This document shows, one piece after another, positions 49,201-62,123 of a stretch of DNA of 64,000 bases. Location of the stretch: assembly GCA_904063045.1 (NCBI GenBank), contig CAJFCJ010000029.1, forward strand, positions 310,001-374,000, read 5' to 3'. Every line of letters starts with the position of its first letter. Within the stretch, counting starts at the first letter, position 1. Both the position numbers and the translations under genes were made by a program. Source of the stretch: Dimorphilus gyrociliatus (lineage: Eukaryota > Annelida > Polychaeta > Dinophilidae). The notes under the pieces are model-generated. The model made no database searches. It saw only the letters and a list, made by a program, of their open reading frames with translations, and was not told the origin of the DNA.

Positions 49201-51581
49201 AGATAAAGTGCAATTGTCGGTAGGAAAAAAGGGTAGCCTATAAAAAATAAGGAAAAGTAAAACGAGAAGAAAAGGCGATCAGGCACGCTCGATAAGATAA
49301 AGGCGTCGAAATCGGCGTTCGATTAAAACAATGTTCATATCGACTCAGACAAATGCGGGTAAAGTTTATTAATGTTTGCCAACCGTGATCGTAATCAATG
49401 GCCGAGAAAAAAAAAGAATTCCTTTTTTTCCCCTGTTTTTAAACTTGTACCTTCTATCTAGTCGTCATTTTTCACCAATTGAAATGTAACAGAAGAAGAA
49501 AAGGTGAATAGGTTGCCCAATCAGCCATGTTGGACGTTTTTACACTCTGACGAATTTGTCACTTCATACCAATAGATTCTCCTCTTCCTTTTTTTCAACC
49601 GGATTTGCCGTCAGAATGCTTATGAATTATAGATCTATCTACAGAAATAATTGCCCAGGCGAATGCCGTGACATTCCCTCCGAGTCACGTGACAGCCTGG
49701 TGTGAGGATGGCCGTAGTTTGAATGGGTATTCAATACATAAAAATCGCGTATATACCCCCGTTCGCCACCTGTTTTATTCTGCGGGCGTCGTACGGTAGC
49801 CAGAACGGGCGTTTAATGGTTACGAATTGAAAAACGATGACGCCTAATACAGTAATTACGGGTCATTTCAAAAAAAATCGCGGGGGTCGAGATGTTCGAT
49901 TTGCATAAGGAAGTGTATGCGCATATTTTAAATACTTCTTTTTTACAACTCAATCAGGGTCTAAGTGAGGATAACGTGAAATAAGCCGATTCAAAAAGTA
50001 TCCACCTATTGAATAAAGCTGTAGTCTGCTAATCATTGGTAAACTCTACCTGAGGGCTGTGCAAATGAAATTAAATGCTTGCACGTGCCCTGGCACGATA
50101 CTTAATACGGAACATATTTTTTCTTTGTATATTTCGGCCATTTGTGATAAATTTGTAGGCCTATTGCCGTAAGGGATAGGCGCCCCGGCGACACGAACGT
50201 TTTCGCCACAGCCGCTTGATTTTCAATACGGGAGATTTCAATGACGGGCAAAGTAGCGTTAGACATTTGGAAATTCGGTGGTGATTGATGTTTTCGGGTC
50301 CAACAGATTTTCTTTTCGATTTCTTCTTTTTCGTTCTACACACCAGTTATCGTAATTAAGTGACAAGTGGCGGATGTTTAGAGAAAGTCGGAAGAATATC
50401 GAATGTTCTTCAAGACCGACGACGATTGCTTATTACATCACGTTATTGACGCCTTTGGCCCAGTTTAGAATGTAATAAGTAGACGGGAGAAAAAAAAGGG
50501 CCCTTCTTCGTATTTCTACCTATATATATATACAATCGTCTTATATTTCATTAATAAGTAGTCATATCACACCTATCGATCGACCAGGACGACTCTATAT
50601 AATCACAGAGTTTGTTCAACGTCGATCCTTATCTGACTTTCTAGTTCATCGGACGATATAAAAACGGCAGTTTTGTTAAAAGCCTCAGGCAAAAATCGCT
50701 GTAGAATTTTTACGAAGAACGTAATGGGGCGAGGATAATAACTATAATAACGCGTGAATATTTTATACTGCTTTCTGGATCGAGCCTTTATTAGCAGTTT
50801 GTGAAAACAAGGCTTTCTTTGAACAATCACGTTCGATCCGCATGTAAAGCAGGTTTAGCACACAAATAGAGCTACATCAAAAGTTCATGGTACTGCCATG
50901 ATAGAGAATAAAGCTAGGTGTAAAATAAACGAAAAAAAAGCGTGCTCAGTTAGGTTCGCCTGCCATATTGTATTGCCTAAATCGGATTATGTTATAAAAA
51001 TTCGACAAAACAAATAGTGTAGGAACGTGCCAGCAATCTATACCCGTAAAAAGGATTACATAATTGTGATAAGCGTTTCGTCAATTAAGATCCAGACTAA
51101 TCGTTTCTATTTTACGACACTTTTCTATTCATTAGATGTTTTGGCCCTATGACACCTAATAATAAAGAGAGCCTTTCTTTAACAAAAAAGGAGCGAAAGG
51201 GGAAAAAATATATACAAACAACGGTGTAAGGAATTCGCACGCCCTCTTGGTGCTGATTGGTTAGCCGAATAGAGCGCCGTCTTCCGAAAAACGCAATCAT
51301 TTCTCCAGGCAGTAGCCGACCGGTAAGCGTATCAAATTAATAGTTCGGGAGCTCTGGAGAGTTACAATTTCATTTTTCCATTTCATTTTCTCCGTTTTAT
51401 TACTAAATAATAAAGGAGAAATTGAGTAAAATCATCGTCCCAGCTGGTATTCTACACTCGATTAGATGTGACAGGTACAGCTTATTAAATAGTTCATTTT
51501 GACACCTCATTAACGTTTTTGACTAATTCAAAACTTTAACTATAACTCGAAATTCTTTCCAGGTGTCATACGGAGTTAGTC
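46288..51581. other. Intergenic between the two cadherin genes
   Basis: 5.3 kb. No cadherin repeat or membrane exon was recognised. It holds AGATGGCG at 47239 and 48732, TAGGCCTA at 50156, and a T-rich tract with regularly spaced G (about 49020-49058). The 48219-48416 frame has no domain. Confidence 0.5.
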
Positions 51582-54500
51582 ATGCTGCCTATCTTAGCTA
51601 TTATACTCTCTATCTTCCTGCAAAACTTAGTTATAGCTAATCAAGGCTGGATTAAATTGCCCAAATATAAAGTTAAGGAAAATCAAAAAGCCGTCGTTAT
51701 TGCAAATTTAGCTAAGGATATGAATATAACGTTACTTGAAAATGCCAAAGTGACAATGCATGTGGAAAAAGAGGAAATATTTAAAGAAGTTCTATACTTA
51801 GAACCATCTACAGGCGTCTTGTCTACTAAGCATTCTATTGACAGAGAAGAATATTGTCCTTCACAAAATGACTGTTTTATAGAGGCGTTTGTGACGATTA
51901 CCTCAGGAGGGGAATATAGAACTTATGTCGAAGTGGAAATTATCGACGAAGATGATAACCCACCACGATTTAAGGAGAAAAAAAAGAATATTGTGCTTTC
52001 GGAGAGTGAGTCAAAGGGCTTCAAATTCAATCTTCCATTAGCAGTGGATAAGGACAGCGATAAGTACGGTATAGCTTATTACTCGATCTCCAACAAAACC
52101 TTCGTCCCATTTAAACTACTCGAATCGAACGATGATATTCTACAAGCCTCATTGACGTCCGAATTGGACAGAGAACGGGTTGATCATTACGATTTTGTAT
52201 TGATTGCTCACGGAAAATCACCAGGCCGTTATGAGGGACGGATGAATGTCCACGTATCGATTGACGACGTCAACGAGCATGCACCAAGATTCGTAAGAAC
52301 TTACCAAGTAGAGAAGGAAGAGGATTTAGTAGTTGGAAGTGAGATTGTTAAAGTATCTGCTACGGATAAAGATGTTGGAGATAACGGCCGAGTATCGTAT
52401 TTGTTAAGGGATAAAAGTTTGAAAAATTTCTTTGCAATCGACAAAGATAGCGGATTATTAACGACCGTAGCAGAATTAGATTATGAACGGAAACATTCTT
52501 TTGATATAACTGTGTTAGCCGTCGATAACGGCGAGAAAAGAAAAACGTCCGAAACCACAGTTAAATTAAGAATAATCGACGTCAATGACGAAGCGCCGAT
52601 GATTAATTACGTATCGGGCGGCAGTGATAAACTATTCGTTAAAGAAGAGATGAAAGATGTTCAAACTATTTCTCTGTTTAGGGTCCAAGACTCAGACTCC
52701 GGCGACGGAGGAGAGTTTACTTGTACCGTTGAAGAGGAAGATTTTGACCTAACACAATCTTATAAGAGCGACATGTTCGTCATTTATTCTCTTGAAACTA
52801 ATCGACCATTCGACAGGGAGGGCGAACAACAGGTCGTTAGTGCAACTATAAAGTGCAAGGATAAAGGTCAACCGCAGTTAACTGGCGAAAAGAAGGTGGA
52901 CATTCACATTTTGGATATAAATGATCATGGACCCAAGTTTAAATTTGATAGTTTCGAGTTTTTCGTTGAGGAAAATCAGGATATCGGTACTTTTGTTGGT
53001 AAAATAGAAGCTACAGATGGAGATGATGGAGAAAACGCAGTCATCGTTTATAGTTTAGTGACTGACTTGCAGAGTGACGCTGTTAGAATTGACGAGACGT
53101 CCGGAACGATTAGCACAGCAAAGAAATTCGATCGGGAACAGATCGATAAGTATAATTTCGTCGTTGAAGCACGCGATAAAGGCAAGCCTGCGCAAACTGC
53201 GGAGGCGAAAGTTCGTATTATTGTTAAGGATATAGACGATAATCCGCCTGTGTTCACAAAACAATTGTATGAATTTACTTTGAAAGAAGAACAAAACAGC
53301 GGTGATGTCGGTCAGGTAATAGCAATGGATATTGATTCATATACCAACAATCAATTCGAGTATCGTTTGGATGAAAGAACAGCGAATTTAGAAATTTTCA
53401 CTATCGCTAAATATGACGGTTATATCTACTCTCAACAGCCTTTGGATAGGGAGAAAGGTCAGATTCGAGAAATTCAAGTTTTCGCTGTGAGTAAAGACAC
53501 ACCGAATGTAAGGACCGCTTCAACAACTGTTCGAGTAATTCTAGACGATATCAACGATTGCGATCCGCAATTCATATACCCCACTGAGATGAACAATTCA
53601 ATCTCGATATCGAATTATTATCCTGTGGCTAATGTAATTGCGGTCGTTTCGGCTTATGACCTTGATGCTACCGATGATAATTCCAGGTTACAATACTCGA
53701 TAACTAGCAAAACTTCCTATTTCAAAATCGATATGGATACAGGGAGTGTGACAGTTGCTAAATCTTTAAGATCGTTCTCCTTGCGAGTTTTCCATTTAGA
53801 AATTACTGTTCAGGATTATGGCATACCAACGCTTTTCAACCGAACAATTCTTCGCGTAACCGTTAACGCTTCGACGCCCCTTCCGGTTCATTTGAGAGCG
53901 AACGCCGACATTATGGATTCCAGGAATCTTATTATAATTGTCATCGTCGCCAGCTTATCAACAGTTTTAAGCATTCTTCTAGCAGCAGCCATTGTTATTA
54001 CAGTAAGGCGGAAGAGGGAGGAGAGAAATCCTATAATACACAAACATCAATACCCAATCCTCTTTTCGACGTCTAAAAGTCCTAACCACGATGATTCAGA
54101 TTCAAATAAATCAACTAGCTCAATAACGATTCTAAAGAACGGGATCATCAATCAAAACCGCAACGAATCTCTGTATAGTAATGGATTTGCTACTGGATCT
54201 TCTATAGGTTTGCAGGTGAGTGAAAATCTCATTTTATTTCATTAAATAAGCGTTCTATAGGTTGAACGTAATTAGCTAGATAAATGACTAAAAAAGCTTT
54301 ATTTGCCGTCCTCTTGCGCCGTCCCTTTCCTTTCGAAACTTTGTGCTCTATTGTCAATACTGTTTACCAAAGTTGTTCGATACTTATTGAAAGAGAACAC
54401 CGAAGGGGGTGGAAGCTGGGTGGGTAAAAAATGAAAATTGCCGCAATTGACAGTCAAATCATGAAATAATAAGAAGTATAAAACAATGAAATCTGTTGAA

Positions 54501-57045
54501 CCGTTCTATTCTAACATTCTGAATGGGTGATCAATAATTAAGTAAGGTGGGCTTTTGAAGTGGATGGAAGAGGGCTACAATGCGTATTACACGGTATTAT
54601 ATTTTTTGAAGAAAACAAAGAACGCTCGAATACGTCTATCCATCACGCATCAGCGGAGAATGAAAATTACTAAAATCGACGGATACCGCTAATTATAACG
54701 ACAATAACTGCCGCGTGCGGCGTCTGTAAAACGGCGTCTATTGGAGTATAAAGTCTGCTATACAGTTGTATAAGCAAATACGTGCCACTTCACCAATTGT
54801 GACACGTTTCTTTTGCTCTATTGTTTACAATTTCGCCTTTAGTTCATACAATCCTTTTCGCACATTAATTAAGGTGTTTTTGTTGTAAGTTTATTATTTA
54901 AAAGCGCTAATGAAAATATAATTTATATTGAGAGATAACGCTATATTTGACACTAAGAAAAACAAGTCGAACTTCCTTAGTTCTATTCTCTCATTGCAAG
55001 TTTAGTACACAAACTAATATACACATACAAACAACTGCCTACTCCCCCGTTGCAAATTTTACATTGTTTCTGTTGTTTACTTATCGATAAGAAGTTAACT
55101 CGATTACAGAATTCTCTCCTAGTTCAGTCCTTTTATGTTCGAGATAAAAGTTCTATTCGACCTCCTAAGCAACGCATTCAAACGGTTTAAGTAAATAATG
55201 TTGTACCTTGTATATATACATATATTAAAATGCATATTTATGTACCATATGTACCTTATAATCAAAAATTCGGATAAAATGTGCATAAGAGTCTTTTATA
55301 CGGGTGCCGGGAGCTAATTCAAAATTTATAGCCTAATTGTAAGGAGCATTTTTCTTATGTAGTAATTTAGTCTGTTATATCTGGAAAGAATGCACTTATT
55401 CAATAATACCAGCTGTAAAATGCCAAAAGAAAAAAACTGCAAGGTGAGCCATATGTTATGGCTTTATATTAAAAACAAGTAAAAGCTGCAGAAATCCTAA
55501 CTATAGATAAAAAAAAAACTAGTGAAAGCCTTTGTTGCATAACCCAAGAGTATATTATACATAATTTTTCAACTTAGATATCTTAGTATCTTATCGTTAG
55601 AAATATTATATTCTACGCTTTATAACGTACGACAAACGGATAAACAAACATGATAGCAAGACAAACAACTAGGTTGTATGTATACGTGCGTTTTGATACG
55701 GTCGCGTACAGTCAATTTTGTGGCAAGTGGTGGTCCGTAAAAAAAAGAGAGAAGGATGTATCTTTTTTATTGATTCTTAATGCCCTTGTTTTTATTCAAT
55801 TTTCTTTCAAAGTCCTTATAAAGAATCAGGCAGTAAGGGATTTCTCTTTTTTTAATCGTTAAGTCGAGTAAACAAGTCTGCTTTTGTTATAGGTCTCACA
55901 ACGCTAAATAGCCGAACGTTTAAAGTGTCGTAATTTGAAATACAGATTATCCCTAGTATAAACAACAACGACATCATAGTTACTTATCGAAAAGTATTCA
56001 ATATCATTCTGTCCCTTTGCAGCTTATATTTTCTTTTAATGCAAACATTATATATTGAATGTCATGCAAAGATGGATAGAGAGATGAAAAAAAGAATAAA
56101 TTAAAAGAGAGCGGTTGCCTTGGTTGGATTCCTTTGATGAGAAGGATTTTGAAGCTCATTTTGGCGGGTAACTCGTGCTAAAAATATTTGAGCGTCATTC
56201 ATGCCCAAGGGAATGCACGATTAGGTTGGAAGTAGGCGTGGTTATAAAAGCTCATTTAGCTATCCTCTGGGCGATTTCAACGCAGTTTTAAAACGGCCAT
56301 CGTTGCGTAATTCTAGTAGTACAAATTGTGCCCTTCGGGTGGACAGAAAAGGAATGTTTGGAGGAAAGATTAGAAAACTCCCGGGTGCAATGCACCATAC
56401 GGATTGTATATACAAGCATAAAGAAAATGCTATAAGCCTTAGTCTAAACTCTTTAACGAGACCTTCCAATCTTTTCCGGTGTAAAAACGTATTGATATCG
56501 ATTAATAAGAATATAATATTTGCGCCCCTCGTTTATACTAAATTTCTTTCTGTTAGTGCAACAAATGTGTACAAACATAATAAGTACTGTTTGCTTTTTA
56601 CAGCGTGTCAGTGATCACCCAGGAGCGATTGCAGTATCGAATTCGGTAAAATACACATACGTCGCATAGACGGCGTTTCTTGGTGACCTTTATTTGCTAA
56701 CGCAGTTCTCTTTTTCAACTATAGATGATTAAACAAAGAGACGATTCGGATTCGGATGCAACATCAAAACTGACAGACGACAGCGGTAGGGGTTCCAACG
56801 AAGAGACAGTGACGAAGTCTCGCTGTGAGAAGATGGAATATCAGACCAAGCCGATCCGCGTGGAATTTGATACGTTGGAGCGGAACGACTCTAATTCCAA
56901 CAACAACTATCAATTAGCGTCTGGGCGGTCTAAAGGCGTCAAAGGAAGGCTAAAATACGGTTATAAATCTCCTAGACCCCCATTTCAACAAACTTCCTCC
57001 TTATCTCCAATCGACAATTTGAACTCAAGATGGAGTCATGTCTAA
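51582..57045 (+). CDS. Protocadherin, seven extracellular cadherin repeats
   Basis: Homophilic adhesion receptor by family. Exons: 51582-54215 (878 codons), 56604-56645 (14 codons, a microexon), 56725-57045; total 998 aa. A signal peptide (MLPILAIILSIFLQNLVIA) is followed by seven repeats with linkers DEDDNPP, DDVNEHAP, DVNDEAP, DINDHGP, DIDDNPP and DINDCDP. A membrane segment (IIIVIVASLSTVLSILLAAA) follows, near residues 785-810. The tail is Ser/Asn-rich and includes DSDSDATSKLTDDSGRGS, ending RWSHV. As in many protocadherins, the whole ectodomain and membrane segment sit in one large exon. Reading through the first donor gives a short alternative end (VSENLILFH) at 54245. AATAAA at 57077-57082 follows the stop. 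Confidence 0.93.
54216..56603. other. Protocadherin intron 1
   Basis: 2.4 kb between the ectodomain exon and the microexon. No further coding exon was recognised. Confidence 0.5.
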
Positions 57046-58909
57046 TGGAAACTTAAACAAATCTTCAATTGGCAATAATAAAGATAAAATCCGCTAACCT
57101 ATGTTGTCCAATTACCTAAGAATGTTAAACCGGTTGATCGTTTTTACGATATCTGACGATAGTCTAGTCTTGACAGTAACTATTCGAAAACAGTGTGTTT
57201 TTTTTTAATTACTTTTACTTTTACATTTTTTATATATTTTTTAAAGATCTTTTTTTAATATATAAACCCTCAAAATGCTGTAATTGAAAAAGAAATACTT
57301 TTTTACGGGTTTTTTAAAAAGCAGCAGGTGTTGTTCGGAGTACTCTATTCAATGTTAGTATATTGATCACATGACCAAAATTAGTCGATCACATGATACT
57401 CATAAAGTCCCTAATGAATCGTTTATATTCTGCAAAGAGCTGGAAAATCTCTCAATATATTTTTCTTCTTTTTTTTTATATAAATGAGTCAAGAGATGCT
57501 CTTGACTGAGAAAAAAGCTTATAACCAGATGAGGAAGAAAGAGAATATCTCTTGTGTATTTAGAGATATATATTCTGTATAAATAGAGTCTCAATAATAA
57601 ATAAATATATAAAAAGACCTCTTGTCCCATGTTGGGTATAGTTTGTTGGTGAAAGTTCAAACTTCATTTTTCATAGGCGATCAAAAGGGGCGCGAAAAGC
57701 ATCCGGTTTGACAAGTTCGAATAAATTTTTCCAAATTAGAAAATCTGGACAACAGACGATGTGAACTGAAGTAGAAATCACGAAAATTTATTCCTGCCCT
57801 TCGCCTGCCCTCTCCAACCGTCAACCTACCCTTTCATCGGTTCCTTTAAAATCATTTCTAGCCCTTTTTAACAAGTTTTAAACAAGCTGTGTAAATTGCA
57901 CTCTGGACAATGACAGCGTCCGGACTAGGTATTGGTCGTAAAAATTTGGAAGAAAAAAACCTCGCGCTAAAAACTTAAGAGTCACGCTCAGTCAGTCACG
58001 GCCCTCTACTACTTTTTTTTAGATCTGCGCTACTTTTATGTCATGCTCTACGTGATGCGGTATCGAATTAAATGCGTCAATGTCACGGGTGATGGTTCTC
58101 TTCACACTTACTTTTCTACTTGCGCTATCCCTCTTTCTTGTCTATGTCTCTACTATTCTTCAATTTGTTTACGAATCGGCGATCACTTGGAAAGGATTTA
58201 GAGAATGCGTATTCCATGCTAGATGGTGGATGTTAAATCTTTATTACCGATTTATTAACTCAAACAAAAACTCGACACGCAATTGTCGCGTTGGGAAAAA
58301 TTAAGTCGTCTTGGCGTAACGGATTTCTTTAAATTATATACGACGAAGAAAAAGCGAGATCGGCTTAAGTCGTTTTTTTTCATAAAGAGTCGACTGTTTA
58401 TCGAGTAGCAATAAAAAGCGTATTAAGAAGGATGTGGACGTGAGGAAAAAGTCTAGCCCCGGAACTTCAAAGGGCGTGCGCTGGCTGAAGAGACGTGATT
58501 GAAACTTAGGAGTAGGACATTATACAATTTAAACCGATGAGCTGATCCTAACAGCTTACGCCTAGGGTTATTAAGTTATCTAATTCGAACTACAGGCGAC
58601 GCTAGCTGTAAGGATGCTAACGGCAACTCCATCTACAGTTTAAAACTGCACAATAGCTATCGTATTATTTTTTAAGTAGTAGCAAAGTCGTGATAAGTAT
58701 TAAAACATGTCGGTTGATACTATAAATATAAATAGGCTATTTTTACAAACATATATACACTATATATATAGCGTATATTACGTATGAAATACTAATATAT
58801 ATGTTTATCAATTTTAATATTTACAGTATATGTATATAACTACGTATATGTAGTTATATATATATATACCGTACATATATATTTGTATATATACAGCATA
58901 AATTTATAC

Positions 58910-58913
<4 letters not shown>

Positions 58914-58957
<44 letters not shown>
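58914..58957. repeat. (AT)n microsatellite
   Basis: About 22 uninterrupted AT units, within a wider region of TATA-rich imperfect repeats (about 58740-58960). Confidence 0.95.
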
Positions 58958-58962
<5 letters not shown>

Positions 58963-59749
58963 ACAATTCTCAAAGCCACGGTTCAGAAAAATAAACTCTT
59001 TAGATAATAAGAATGAATTCAAATTTCCCTTATCACAATATTCCTTCATTTCCCTTTTACTCCTTAAAGGAAATTTACTTATTAATTTAACTCGTTAGCT
59101 TGCATTTGAACATGCAGGGCAGTGTGGTATGCTTTAACTACCGACAAAAACAATCACTGTAAGACGAGTACACCGCCTTAAAAATTTGGGACATTAGATC
59201 AGTTCAAAAATTGGAACATTAACTCAATATAATTCTTTATCAATTAGCTGTTCAATTCATAATAGTTAGGACGAGAGTAAAGGAAACTTGTCTCTACTTT
59301 AGTAGGTTTCGTACGATACACTTTAAATGTAGTTTTTTACATTGTAACCTTCTTCTGTGAGAAAGAAATTTCTATATTTAAGTGACCTTGAATTTTCAGC
59401 TCAGGTTTTACTTGAAAGTTTCGTACGCAATTCTCATTTCTTTATCTTTTATAGTTATATCCAACCTACTTGACTTCAATGATAATATGTTTTTTTTTAA
59501 TATTCGACTCGCTAATCATAGTCTAATCAATTTCACAGTTTAAATTTGGTGGGAAGTAAACCAGTAGTTAGTTGTTTAGGGATATTATTAATAGAGAGTA
59601 TGAGGCCTTTTCTAAAGTAAAATAGGAATTAATGGTAATATATACATTAAAAGTACATATGTATAAAGACGTAATAAAAAAGAATATTGTCTATATATAA
59701 ACTACATAACAGTGAAATATATCAAAATAGAATACTCTAGATTAAACAG

Positions 59750-59770
59750 TATCCTTACAGTGTAAGGATA
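59750..59770. repeat. 10-bp perfect inverted repeat
   Basis: TATCCTTACA, one G, TGTAAGGATA, in intergenic DNA. No flanking element is visible. Confidence 0.85.
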
Positions 59771-60255
59771 ATATTTAATTTCACTTTGTAATAATCTGAT
59801 TTACTTCTATTGACCATCTGTTTCTTCCTTTTATCAAATGAAAAAAACACCTACCTAATAGTTAATTGGAGGGCATTGATAGTCTTTTAAAATGAACAAA
59901 ATATTCGTGATTAACGAAAATAGTCAAGTGCCATAGATGGCGTAGCACTCATTTTACATATCTCCCTGAAATAACCATAATGTTGTATATATTTGAAAAC
60001 AAACAACAAAAATTGAAGTAAAATGTAACTTTTCAGATTTTTTACTATTTTTTCTTGGCTTTTCTTTAGACTAGTCCAACTTTTTCTTAAAAGAAAACAA
60101 AAAAAGTTTCCTTGAACAATTCTCTCTTCCAAATGGTTCATAATAATACAAGTAAAAGGAAAGATATTAGGGCTTTTTTAACAGTTCTTCTGCAAATTGG
60201 AAAAAATTTGTTCTATAAAAATTTTTTCATATAACTAGGAGAAACGTATTGAGGG

Positions 60256-62123
60256 CTAAGAATCCTGGCAGTTGATTTCCACAATATTCTTAGGTACAGT
60301 GGCAAACTGATAAACGAGTCTTTGTCCATCTACTTTATTCAAAATTCCTCTGGCGTAATAATACCGTAAAGCCCTACCCATCGTTTCATAATTCATATCC
60401 GGTTTGTTCTTATGCAGACCCCATAATCGCGAAACAGCTTTTGAGTCGACTAATTTGAAAATGCCTTTCGATCGATCTGTCCACTTGATATAACGGGGGC
60501 AATATTCAGGCGACTGTAACAATTGCAGTAGGAACTCCCACAGGTACGTTGTCGACGAATCTCGCTTGCGTTTTGGCGTTATCGGCGACCCATTTTCGTT
60601 CTTCCTCTTTGTGGGTGAAGTAGGTGTTTCCGGTATAAAATTATAATCAAAGTGACCTAAATGCGGCGATGAAGCAGGTATAAGGGGAGGAGGTGGCATT
60701 TGGAGCATGGCGTAATTTTCTGTAAAATTCAGATGGCGTTAGAATCGTTTCGAAGAGAAAAATTTTATAAACTGTATACGCCTATTAAAGCAGGTGGAGT
60801 TTGTTTTCAATCTTTCAATTGTGCGCTACAAACTAGCCTAGACTGGGAAAATTGGAAACAACGGCACCTGTGACCTAAATATTTTGCGAATAATACTGCC
60901 GATTTTGCCATGTGAAGTTTTCAACAGTTTTTACAGCGACATTACAACAAGGATTGTTTATCGGCCAAGTTTGTAATAGCCAATAACGACATGCATTCCC
61001 CCATTTCAGTACATTTAGATTTTAGTTCCTTGTTCAGTTCAGAAAAAGTTTCCTTTTTAGTGAAAGTAGAAAGCTCATACTGTTTTCAATGAAATGTGCG
61101 TTTAAAAGGAGGGGAAAAGGCCTAAGTGTATAAAATAAACGTAAAACGGCCGTTGAAAGGAATGAGGAAGCGGTCAGAATTCGAAAGTATTTGGCACAGT
61201 GCCATATTTCGCTTAGGTGTAGTGTAATTAACATTCTTTTACCTAAATACTGCGCAGGTGCAGCGGCGTAGTGCGACTGCAATGTTTGCTGTATACTGAG
61301 GTCGGCAAGCGAAACTGGTAAACCTGAATAAAAGAAAGAAATATGTAGGTTAAATTGAGGAATTCAAAAAAGTGAAACGCGCAGCTTCTTTAGGCCTACG
61401 CCCCATTGACGCCGACGCTACGGCCGTAGGCCACCGACGCTTTTTTGAATAAAGCGGAAGCCGGAAGTAGTTAACGGTTTCCGCTCACCTTTCGAAGGCT
61501 TATCGTCCAGGCATTTTGCATCCGATATCGATAGGTCGCTATCGGCCGAGTGCGAAGCTGTTTTGAATAAATTAGTATGATTATTCGACGTGTTTACCGG
61601 TCGATTCGATGAAGGTAATGATAAGATAAAATGAGGCTATTTTAGCGGATAATCGAATTTACCGTGATTGTCTACTTTGCGTAGCAGCTTCTTTCGACTT
61701 TCGCCCTTTTCGTCCACTGTTAGAAAGAAAGGAGGCTAATTAATATTCATGAGGTTTCACTTTCTCCCGACTAGGTTAGCCGCTGTGAAAACACGGCAAG
61801 CAGGAAGTGATCGTCGTCTTTCTGATTGACGTCACTTTGACGCAAATAGACGCCGTCAGGCCTATTTACGTACCGTAAAAGCGTTTTAATAAGCTTTTCT
61901 TGAAAGCAATCCTTGACGCTGGACTACAGGGCGTCGAAGGCGTGAGAGGCGTAGCAGGCGTTTGGGGAGGCGTTACGTCCGGTGGTGGGGAGCGTCTATC
62001 CGTTAGAGATAAATTGAGAGGTTCGTTGATAGGCGAGTTCGGAAACGTCACTGGTTTGCAGCCACGACGAACTGATATATCCAATGCGTTCTGTTGTTGG
62101 ACCATCATTCTATTTTTATCCAT
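60256..62123 (-). CDS. ELF: ELF/E74-class ETS transcription factor
   Basis: Nuclear DNA-binding protein. Exons (minus): 62123-61874, 61716-61663, 61557-61489, 61323-61243, 60719-60256; 305 aa, every internal junction in phase 1. The ETS domain (about 207-290) reads [62 protein letters not shown] and GQRLVYQF. This matches ELF1/2/4 and insect E74 rather than SPDEF or ETS1. A basic run ([15 protein letters not shown]) precedes it. The N-terminus has EPLNLSL, which resembles a CtBP-type PxDLS site, and a Thr-Pro-rich stretch. An in-frame TGA sits directly before the ATG. It is shorter than most ELF proteins, so an upstream exon may be missing. Confidence 0.9.

Larger units (their letters stand above)
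57046..60255. other. Convergent intergenic between protocadherin and ELF
   Basis: No convincing gene was seen. A 74-codon frame at 58080-58304 has a hydrophobic start but no domain. It contains an (AT)n tract, an inverted repeat at 59750-59770, and AGATGGCG at 59935. Confidence 0.5.

Noticed and set aside
58080-58304. 74-codon frame with hydrophobic N-terminus
   Set aside because: No domain and no homology cue. An overlapping open frame of similar length exists in another phase, and the surrounding DNA looks intergenic.
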